Positions 25,201 through 37,200 of a stretch of 64,000 bases of DNA are shown here, piece by piece. The position numbers and the translations under genes were made by a program. Origin of the DNA: Congeria kusceri. Lineage: Eukaryota > Mollusca > Bivalvia > Myida > Dreissenidae. The notes under the pieces are model-generated. The model worked only from the letters and a program-made list of their open reading frames with translations. It did no database searches and was not told where the DNA came from. The number at the start of each line of letters is the position of its first letter. The first letter of the stretch is position 1. The DNA is taken from NCBI GenBank assembly GCA_027627225.1, contig CM051029.1, forward strand, positions 3,396,404 to 3,460,403. Direction: 5' to 3'.

Positions 25201-28200
25201 AGCTAGCCAGCCTGGTTACTGATGTCACCAACCACAACTTCACCAAAATACCCATGTGCATTAGTTAAAAAGCTGGTGAATATAAATCTAGAGTTTATTC
25301 ATTCTTGCTGTCACCAATGCAGGCCTTTCCCCAGGATTTTGTTAAGGCACAGGGGCATAGACCCACAGTTGGCATTGGGTTCTACTTTTTTCTTAATTGA
25401 ATGTGTCCCATATTAATTTCTACATTACTCCAGAGCTAAACAAGAGGGCCATGATGGCCCTAGGTCGCTCACCTGATATCTATGTATGAAGTTTCATTAA
25501 AATATCTAGAAAGGTTTTCAAGTTATTGAGCGAAAACTTTTAGTAACTGTGACCTTGACCCCACCCAACACAAACATAATGCAAGGTCTTGATATTAGGT
25601 ACATGTATCTACATATTAAGCTTCATTAAAATATATCAAAGGGGTCTTCAATTTTTTTTTATTTCACCTAATGACCTAGTTTTTGCCTCGCGTGACCCAG
25701 TTTCGAACTCAACCGAGATTTCATTGGAACAAATGTTCTGAAAAAGTTCCATGAAGATTGGACAACAAATGTGGCCTATAGAGTGTTAACAAGGTTTCAC
25801 TACAGCCATATAAGGAAAACTGCCCCGCCCCCTGGCGGCCGTGTTTTTCAACAGACCGGAACTATTTTCGGCCTTGGCCGAGATATCATTAGAACAAATG
25901 TTCTGACCATGTTTCATGAAAATTGGACAATAAATGTGGCCTATAGAGTGTTAACAAGGTTTCACTATAGCCATATAAGGAAAACTGCCCCGCCCCCTGG
26001 CGGCCATGTTTTTCAACAGACCGGAACCATTTTCGAACTTGGCCGAGATATTATTAGAACAAATGTTCTGACTTAGTTTCATGAAGATTGCACAATAAAT
26101 GTGGCCTATAGAGTGTTAACGAAGTTTCACTATAGCCATATAAGGAAAACTGCCCCGCCCCCTGGCGGCCATGTTTTTCAACAGAACGGAACCATTTTCG
26201 AATTTGGCTGAGATTTCATTTGGACAAATGTTCTGACAAAGTTTCATGAAGATTAGACAATAAATGTGGCCTATAGAGTGTTAACGAGGTTTCACTATAG
26301 CCATATAAGGAAAACTGCCCCGCCCCCTGGGGGCAATGTTTTTCAACAGACCGGAACCATTTTCGAACTTGGCCGAGTTTTCAGTGGGACAAATGTTCTG
26401 ACCAAGTTTCATGAGGATTGGACAATAAATGTGGCCTATAGAGTGTTAACGAGGTTTCACTATAGCCATATAAGGAAAACTGCCCCGCCCCCTGGCGGCC
26501 ATGTTTTTCAACAGACCGGAACCATTTTCGAAATCAGCTGAGACATCATGAGAACAAATGTTCTAACCAAGTTTCATGAAGAATGGACTAAAAATGTGAC
26601 TTCTAGAGTGTTAACAAGCTTTTTCTTTAATTTGACCTAGTGACCTAGTTTTTGACCTCACGTGACCCAGTTTCGAACTCAGCCGAGATATCATTGGGAC
26701 AAATGTTCTGACCAAGTTTCATGAAGATCGGACAATAAATGTGGCCTCTAGAGTGTTAACAAGGTAAATGTTGACGACGCACGACGCACGATTCACGACG
26801 GACAAAAGGTGATCCTAAAAGCTCACAATGAGCACGTTGTGCTCAGGTGAGCTAAAAAGCACATACACAGATAATAATTGGAAATTTAGGTACAGGGGTG
26901 TTCCTGAATTAAAAATTCAGGCACTGGGGTACCCTTCTTTGGAAATTCAGACACAGGGGTACCCCTGATTTGGAAATTCAGGCACAGGGGTGCCACTGTG
27001 CTTAAAAGCCCTGTGGAAATGCCTGCAATGGTGAAACCGTTAGGGGACTAAAAACTGGTAAAAGTAAAATGAAAATTCTGAAGACTCACCAAATTAACTG
27101 ACATTCCTGAAAACAGTATGTTGATGACACATTTTCCTGCATAACCTGAAAAATGATACCATTTATTATTGCTGTGAGTAAATATCTAATCAAACAACTA
27201 GCTATTTTGTACAGGCCACTCACTTCTTTCATGGTAACTAGGCAGTCGAAGAGGCAACTACATCCCCGGCTGACATTCTTTTACACTAAAGTGGTGACTT
27301 ATGACTTCAGAACATCTTATAAATGACAAACTTTTCATGACAATCCTTCAATGGGTATAGGAGATATGAATCATATACGAAAGCAATGAAGGGTAAATTA
27401 GTGTTCTTCAACTGTGACATTGACCTTGAGCCGGCGTAACTGACTCATGCCTTCTGCACATCATCTCAATGACCTTAACATTGTAACAAAATTTCATGAA
27501 AACCCTTCAAAGGGTATAAGAGATATTGAGCGGACACGACAATGGAGATTCAAACATTTGACCGTAAAGTATGACCTTGACCTTGAGTTGGCATAACTGA
27601 CTTGTGCCTTCTGCACATTGTCTGAATTTCCTACACATTTTAGCCAAGTGTCATTAAAATCCTTTAATTGGTATAGAAACATGGAGAAGACACAAAAATA
27701 AAGGCTGTAACTCTTGACCTTGAAATTGGGCCAGCTGTCTGACTCATGCCGTCTGCACATTGTCTCAACGAAATTAACATTTCAGCCAAGTTTCATGAAA
27801 ATCCTTTAAAGGTAATAAGACAAACAGAGCCGACACGACAATTGAGGTTCAAACCTTTGACCTTGAAGTATGACCTTCACCTTGAGCCAACATGACTGAA
27901 TCATGCCTTATGCACATTGGTTCTATGCCCTTAACATTTGTAGTAAGTTTCATAAAAATCCTTCAAACGGTATGTAGCGGACACGAAAATGGAGGCTCAA
28001 ACCTTTTACCTTGAAGTACGACCTTGACCATGAGCAGGCATAACTGACTAATGCCTTCTGCACATTGTCTTAATGCCCTTAAGGCAAGTTTCATGGAAAT
28101 CTGTCAAAGGGTATAGGAGATATGGAGCGGACACAAAAGTGTTAGGGACAGAATGACGGATGGACGGACAACGGGCATTCTTAAAATACCCCTCCCGCTT

Positions 28201-31200
28201 TGCGACGGTGGATTAATAAGTAGTTTCTTGACCAAAAATGAGACAAACACGATGAGCGATGAATTCTCATTCAATATCTACATCATGGATAAAAGGGGTT
28301 TGATTAAAACTGGGAGTAGGGTAAATAACCCTTCTATTTTCTACAACTATATTCAACAGCACTCTGAAACTTTTTGAGCCTTAGAAAAAATCCGCATAGC
28401 TAACTATGAGGAAAAATGAAACTCCAAAAATATTATTTTTTGGGGGGAACTTCTGGTAGTCTTTCATTTAAAGCTAGTGACCAATTGCCTCGACGATACA
28501 AGAAAATACATACAACAAAACATTAAACATGAACATTTATTAAAGCTGGGGTCACCGTCTTGGAACAGTCAATGCAAAGTATTTGGGGTTTAAACCGGTT
28601 TTATGGATAGCCTAAACTCACACTTAGCCCAGAATTATCACAAAACACACAAGTGAAAAATAAATTTTAACGATGAAATGATGAATGATGCCTAAAACAT
28701 AATAGCCTTATTTAAATCCAGAAAAAAATGTTCAATAATACCTGCTGTCTTGTTTGCTAACATGGAGGTAGCCCTCTCTTTTTCGACATTCGAAGCATCA
28801 TCATCATCATCATCATCATCATCTATAAAAAACAAATTTTTGCATAAATTTATATGCATAACTGAACACAAAAAGGTTTGTTGTGTTTAAGACAATAACA
28901 CATCTTTGTGTGCTCTTCACATCATATTATTTTTAGAAATGTGCACCAAATTATACAAACCTTCTGCAAAGGATTCAAAATGATTGGGACCTTCCGACAG
29001 AGACCTTTTGTTTTTTTAAGCTCATTTGTGAATACAGTCTAGTGCCAAATGTTTAAAAACAAACAACCGATAACAGTTAAATAATACCTGCTGTCTTGTT
29101 TGGTACGATGGAGGTAGCCCCATATTTCTCAACGTCCAAAGGGGGGCCATCATCATTGTCAATATCATCATCATCGTCCCCATCATCGTCATCATCATAA
29201 ACAATGTCCCCGTCATCGCCATCATCAGCATCATGGTCACCATCATCATCGTCGCCTGAAAAGGAAATACACAATTTAGCACAAAATTATATAACCATAA
29301 ATAGAAAGGAATTTGTGAATACAGTGTAGTGCCAAATGTTTAAAAACAAACAACTGATAACAGTTAAATAATACCTGCTGTCTTGTTTGGTACGATGGAG
29401 GTAGCCCCATCTTTCTCGAAATCCAAAGGGGGGTCATCATCATTGTCCCCGTCACCATCACTGTCCCCGTCATCGTCATCCTCGTCTGAAAAGGAAATAC
29501 ACAATTTTGAATAAAATTATTCAGGCATAAATAAACAGGAATTTGTGAATACAGTGTAGTGCAAAATGTTTAAAAACAAACAACCAATAACAGTTAAATA
29601 ATACCTGCTGTCATATTTGGTACGATGGAGGTTGCCCCATCTTTCTCGAAATCCAAAGGGGGGTCATCATCATCGTCCCCGTCATCGTCATCATCATTGT
29701 CCCCGTCATCCTCATCCTCGTCATCGTCTGAAAAGGAAATACACATTTTTGAATAAAATAACATAACCATAATTAAACACTAATTTGTTAATACAGTCTA
29801 CAGCCATCATTAATGATAACACACACATTAAAATAGTTTAATGGTACCTATTGTCTTGTTTGTGAACATGGAAGTAGCCCTCTCTTTCTCGACATCGAAA
29901 GGGTCATCATCATCATCATCATCATCTGAGAAGGATAAACACATTGTCACATAAAACATATTAAGCATAAATAAAAACTAGAAGGTTTGTGGTGACATTT
30001 TTTGTATTTATTTTTGATTAATTATCCTTTTCTCCAGTAAATTCTATTTTTATAATGTCTTAACATCATCCTGCAATTGAAATATTAAGTAAAAGTCGTC
30101 TTGTACGACTGAAATGGTGTTCATGTTACTTTACTTCATTGGCATAGCATGCAAACTTTATTTGTAACGCTAAGAGCATGTAAAGTGTATTATGGGGTCT
30201 GGGAAGTCACACAAACAATTATTTTGGTCCTCATGTACTTTACTTTAGAGCATAACATCTCCATATTAATTTTAATTTTTTAAAGACATTTGTTGTTTCG
30301 CTTTGTTTTTTTCACAGAGGTCTTAATAATGTGTTGAGCCCTAGTGTTTTCCCTAACAACAGCAAAAGGGTCGCTATTATAGCATAACAATTTTACATCT
30401 AGAATAAACAGGGTCTTTTTTTAATAAAATGATTTTCTGTTTAGTTTAGCTTAACCCAACATGGCCCACCTAATCACAAATTTTAATCTATTAGGAACAA
30501 ATAGAAAGGCATTTGAATTGATTTATACAATTTTTTTCTTGTCAACACTACATGGATAATGAACCGAAAACATACATTTAATGCTCGTACGTAACAATGT
30601 TATACATTGACCTTCTTTATCTTTATGACCGGTATGTAAAAATCATATAGCATTGAAGAGAATTATATGAACCGGCCAATATTTTTAGTACATGGACCAA
30701 TGAGGTAAGCATCATTTATATCAAACAAAAAATCTCATGTCATTTTTTTTACAGATCAAACTAATTTGAACAAACTTGCTACAGTATCAACCAAGGAACT
30801 TTGGTACCTAAATATTTTCAAATCGGGATTTTGTTTTTTGACAAAAAAAATTCTGAAACTTGCTTGAACCATTTGTACTATTATACACATGATGATCCAC
30901 CTGGTTAAAATGTTCATTATAATATATGGCAAAAAAAAACCATTTCAGCTCCAATGGAATTGAAGTGACCAGCCAGGCAGTCACAAAGTGTACATGGACC
31001 AAAGCTGCCTAGCCGGTAGCTCTTTACCATAGCGTCCTCAGTAGATTTTACTATTTCTCAAAGATTATAAAGTTGTCCTTCTTTATCCTCTATAACTGGT
31101 TTCGGTAAAATGCGATAGAAGCAACAAGAGTATATGGACCTGTCACTATTTTTTATATGGACTGCACATGCTAAATATTCATGAATGACGTCACCGCCTG

Positions 31201-34200
31201 GGTTAGTCAGAGCTTAGTTGCACTGTGCAGTAGCATTTATTGTATTTCACTGTTGCAGGCACTTTTAAACCGTTATTTTTAAAACAATTTAAAATTTGAA
31301 ATATTAACACTTTATAAAAACACAAGACTTCAACATTTGAAGATGTTCTGGGTGAGTACTTTAAAGAGTTTAATCGTTTTTGTCAAGTTGTTGTGCTGTT
31401 AAACTCATTAATACACACTTTCAGGACGAAAAGATACAATTTTGGGCTGCCTGGCTGGTCACTATAATGCCATAGGGCCCTCAGTGGGGTTTTCTATTTC
31501 TTAACTATTAACACAACGTTAATCATTTACACAATGTAACAGTTACACATGAAACTGCTAAAACATTACCTATTTCGTTTTCCTGATTATGCTGAAATAT
31601 TTATAGTAAATACACATACAAAACAGCCCTCGAGTGGATGAACTGTGCTTAAAAATATGTGGGCCCAGACAATAACAATCCGTTACAGAGAGAAGATATT
31701 TGTTTTATATAGCGGACATTTGTTGGTGTCAGTGTAAAATTATATGAATTCATGAGTGTTTTCTTCTTGTTTTTGTGTTTAACATTTTAATTGCTTTCTG
31801 TATTGATTTTAGAGTTTGATTGGATTTTTGTGTGGAAATCATAACATTAATACAAATTAAACCCATAAAACACATCTGAAAATAGCAAAAGATTGTCTGT
31901 AATGAAACATTTATATTTCAAAATACAAAATAGTCCTTACTTTATTCCTCCAAGGTAAATTGTTTGTATCATCCCCATAGTCGTAACGTAGCTCTTCTCC
32001 AGAAGCAATGTTTCGGGCAGCGAACAAACAAAGACGTGGATAGTTATTGAAGATCATTAATTTCATTTTACTATTGCATTTAAATGTTCCTTCTGCTGCA
32101 TCGTTGACCAACCCACCCAGGTGGTTTCTAGTTGTTCTAGAAGCATCAACCCTTAAAAAGTAAGAAATTACGTTGCTTTTATATTACTTATATTTTAAAT
32201 AACTTTAATATAACAACAGCTGTCACAGAACAGTGAGCTTGACTTTTCTTGTTCTTGTCAGAGTTTCTGGCTTTTTTTTTTATAAAACAAACTGTATGTA
32301 TTATTGTATGGTAGGAGCCAAATAATGTAAGTTACTACTGTTATCAAGTAATTTAGTTATATTTTTTTTTTCTAATTTGCAAATATCTCTCAAGACACCT
32401 AAACCTTGATTTGAATCTGCCAACACAAATGACAGACATGGCGAAAGACTGCCACAATTTACAGGCCAGACTGTCCTACGAAGAGGAAAAATTTACAAGC
32501 CAGTTGTAAATTTCACCGGCCTCAATTTTGTATGTGCTAAACATAATTGTGTTTTACTGTTCAAAAGAAATATTTATACATATTGTTCTTTAGTGACAAC
32601 TTTACTGACACATATTCCTGATACATTCACAAAAATAACATTGGAGATTTTATTATTCTACTTTTTTTTCTATTTCATATTCTTTTAACAACTTTTGCTT
32701 GAGAAAAGAAATTAATTTCTTTCATATTTTGGTCAAAACTAGTAGATCTATTCAGTATTGTATGCAAGCCATAAAGCAAGTCAAACTAAATGTGTTTTTT
32801 ACAACAAAATCCTTATTTTTAATATGAATACAGGGAAAAGAACGCTGATTTAAAAAAAAAACTTTAAGAGTTTCACTTTCGAAAAGGACTTTTCTACCAC
32901 AAACTTTCATTAAAATGTTACCTCAGCCAAATAAAATAAAAAATCATGTAACAACTAGTTATCATATTGCATACCTCCTCTATTGATACACATTAGTAGT
33001 TATATATTTTAACATCAATAAAGTGTGATTTTTGACAGTATCTGTGTGTGTATTAGATTTTTATCAAGTGCACTGGGAATTTCCCATATGGCCATCGCCC
33101 CCAGAAGACTTGTTAGTTGGGTAAGGGGAATACTGTGGATACAGAAGACGCCCCATTCCAGAGATGACCCTGAGTCTTTTAGCGCCCGGTGTGAAGCACC
33201 TAGTACACTGCACCTCGGTGTAACGTCTTAGGTAGGTTAGGGTTGAGCGGAGGATCAAACCTGCCACCCGAGTTCTGGTACCAGTGTTTCCACTAGACCA
33301 CAGATCCGCTCGACATGATCTGAATATGCAATTAGACAATGAAAGAGCATGATCAACTCGCTCATTTGCGTACACTTTCTGATTGGCTGATTGGTAATGT
33401 TGGTAATGTTGACCTTTGGAATCAGTATCGGAAATTATAATTGTGTTGGTGGTAATCCATTTTTGAACAGGCGTTCCTTCCTGCCATCATATTTTTTCCT
33501 GGAATAGCCCTCATTATAATGAACATTTAAACTCCCCTTTCATTTGCACTTACCATAGCATTTTCCCATGAAACATGAAGCCAAACAAAAAATTGTTTCC
33601 GTTTTCTTCTCTGCGGTTTGCTTCATCCTTGTCAATTCGATCCCCAGTGTATTCAAGGAGGAACTCTCCTTTTGCAAATGTTTTTTTTGTAAAAACTCCG
33701 TAACCAAAGAGAAATGAAAACCACATAAATACAAGACTTTGACAGTATTGCAAGGAGCATACATGCCATAATTTTTCAAGTCCAAATCCATTAAAATTGT
33801 CGGGACATTCCAAATGATCTTTCATTTCACCTTTACTTTAGTCAGTGATCAGTACAGTACATGTACTAACAAAAACTCTAAATTTCTGGCCAATATTGAC
33901 GATTAATGTGTTTAAGAATTTCATGCTGATGAACACAAACTTCTGCATTTTCAGGAAGTAAACATACAGGTGCACCATGTGCGTGACGTCATAAAGTGAA
34001 TTGTGGGGTATGCCTCTATTTGACGTCCAATCGAGACAGGAGTATTCCCATTGAACATGCATAAATCATCTAACGCGATGTGCGCGCATCGGGCACTGTT
34101 CTTGTTTGACAAATCATCAGTACAGGGCTTTTTTTATTCTATAGCTGTAGCCTTATACAGGCTACATCCCCTCAGAAATTTGCTTTAAATTCATGCAGTT

Positions 34201-37200
34201 TTCCCCAAAAATGAAACTTATACCTGGAAATTTCATTCCCCTATGAGTAACAGCGCACGAAAATTATCCCCAAATTTGGTTTTCACGCGCTTTTTCCCCC
34301 CATATTTGAAGGCTAGGGCCCCTTCCCCCGAGCCTTAGAAAAAAACCTGCAGTATCAAGATTTTTTAAACATTCTCACAATATCGTTACTCTCCATGTTC
34401 ATACAATGTTTTCACAATTATATCTTTATATGTACTTTTACAGTTATTGCAGTATTTAGCGTAATTCTATTTTAAGTAAAAGTCATCTGACAATTGACCT
34501 CTGGAAAAGTTTAGGTTCATGCGTGATACCAAGTTTCATGATCATTATCACAAGTTTTTTCATTTGTTGCAGACCAACCAAAAGATAGATGAACAGACGA
34601 ACATATAGTAAACATATAGCCCAATGTGTATACCAAATTTCACGATAAAGCCTTGTGTACTTTTTTAGTTATTACAATATTAAGATTTGTTTCATTTTCT
34701 TTGAGAGACATGACCTTTGACCTTTGACCTTTGAATAAGAGATACCAAACATGTCACAAAAACAGATGGGAGGGCAAATCTCTGAAGTGGGGGCATAAGG
34801 TACTGGAGTAACCGTAACTGTTAAGTATTTGAGTGGCAGTTTAAAATTATTTATTTTTACTTATAATTCAAAAGAAAACCATACATACCAATATGTTTGG
34901 AAACTATTTTTTTTTGAAGGCCCTCTTGGTCCACCCCAGCCTTGCACCAAAACTTGGCGCATGATGATGGAGATTGTCTCCGCTAAATACAAACAAGTGC
35001 TTTGAATATCAGGTACTTGTTTTAAAAAGTTATACAAACTAGAAATGTGTCACAAACACTGATGCCCCACAACACGTTTGGACACACACAAATCCACTAT
35101 ACATGTATATTCAATAGTAGACAATAAGACAAAGGGCCGAAATTCAGCCAAAACTGGTCGCAGTCACTTTTCCATTCTTTACGATCATCTACGCTTTTAG
35201 GTCATTCAACTGTTAAAGATTCAGCGAGATGCAAAGAGCAGTTAAAAAAAAATAATTGGCACTATATATTCTATAGTGGAAAAACAGGCAAAGGGCCATA
35301 ATTCTGACAAAACTCGTCTCAGCCAAAACAGTTTCTTTATGATCATCTACTCATTAAGGTCATTCAACTGTGAAAGTTTGAGCGAGATCCACCCAATATT
35401 TTAAGAGGAGTTGAAAACACAAAATTTTGGGGCTACAGTGGAAAAACAGACAAACAGCCATAATTCTGCCAAAAATTGTCGCAGCCACAATTCCTTTATT
35501 CACCATCATCTACAGTTTGAGCAAGATCCACCCATTAGTTAAAGAGGAGTTGAAAACACAAGCTTCAGGCAACTATATAAAGGGCCATAATTCTGCCAAA
35601 AATCTGTACAGCCCGAATTCCTTTCTATACGATCAACTACACATTAAGGTCATTCAACTTTGAAAGTTTGAGCGCGATCCACCCAGTAGTTAAAGAGGAG
35701 TTCAAAACACAAGCTTCCTGACGTACGTACGAACGGACGGACAAGTGCAATGCTTAATGCCTCCCACTCTGTGGGGGCATAACAAACTATTCATGTTTAA
35801 AATTGATTAATTCACCGATTGATATGTGTTAAATGATTCAGATTGTGGCACAAACAATTCAATAGACAAGTGTCTGTTTAGTGAAAATTTCATACTTGTA
35901 CAAAATATTTAGTATTATTCCAACAAATAAACCAAACACACTATGTCAATTGCTCATATACATGATTTCGCTCAACATGGCATTTCTAAACAACTACTTC
36001 TCAGGAAAGAATTGCGTATTGATTCTGCACAAAGAATAGCACCACCTATAATGCAGTTTTGGCAGTTCAGTCATTGCTGAAGTTTTCTAACTTACATTTC
36101 AATTTTTTTTCTCAGTTCTCTTTCTTTTATTTGAATGATTTGTATCAATCTTACACTATGTTTCTTTAACTAAACAGTTTCAAATGCAAATATATGTAAG
36201 TTACCGTATTCTACCGAGTATAACACGCACCCGTGTATAACGCGCACCGATTTTTTTACCCCAAAAAGGAGAAAAAAAGATTTCAAGACTAGAAACTAGC
36301 AAATCGGACCGAAATGGCCGCCATTTTACTATTGCGCAATCCGTCGATCGCCTGTCTCAAATGCCAATAAGCGTCTCAAATTACTCAACAGGTCATGGCA
36401 TAAATTGCTCAACGAAAGCTGTCAATTAAGAAGTGCAAAAAACACCAAAAAGACCCCATTCACACCTGCCGTTACCCGCGAAAATGAAGATACAATTTGT
36501 AGGTTAGATTTTTGGATGTAATCATACATTATGCAGTTTTGGCAGGGATGGTCACAAAGGCTCAGTCCTTGAGGTGAGCTAAAAAAGGTACAGATGACAA
36601 CTCACTTGTTTCAATGAAATCTTTAGGCTTGTCTTCAGCTGAAAAAAAAAACAAGCCTGACATTGAACTCATTTGTCGTGTGACCATAGGTTCACCTTAT
36701 TTAATAAATGTCACAAAGGCAGCCCTGCAGTTTGTGCTTCTTGTCAACTGATCTTTTGATACAATATGAATTGTATTGATTCCATAACCAGGGCTTTTTC
36801 TCACCATTTTGGGAATATGACCTATACCCGTCTAATTGGGAATTTTAGCGTCAATTTATTTTAAATTGGGAAAATGTACTATTGTTTGATTTATTACATT
36901 TGAATAATTATTGATAAAACTTACATAAAAAAGAAAATTTTTAATATAAACATATCGGTAAAATGGATATTACAACTTCAAAACGCTTTATTTCTACACT
37001 TGACAGCTCTATTTCCAAACATCTGAAAGTCAAACGATCAATTGGGAATTTTCGGCATGGATTTGGGGAAAAAGATACTTTTTGCCACTGGGAATATGAC
37101 CGAATAATGGCTATAAAATCAGCCAAAAAAAGCCCTGATAACCAACAGTATTTGAACAAAACTAATTAAAACATTGCTGAAAAATATTTTTTTTTATCAT

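Noticed and set aside
25141..25214. A possible tRNA gene on the minus strand
   Set aside because: Box A and box B are good, but acceptor and anticodon stems do not fold well and the sequence continues into a SINE body.
25771..26541. Repeated HYSHIRKTAPPPGG protein frames
   Set aside because: They lie entirely inside the 165-bp dispersed repeat; no start context, introns or homology.
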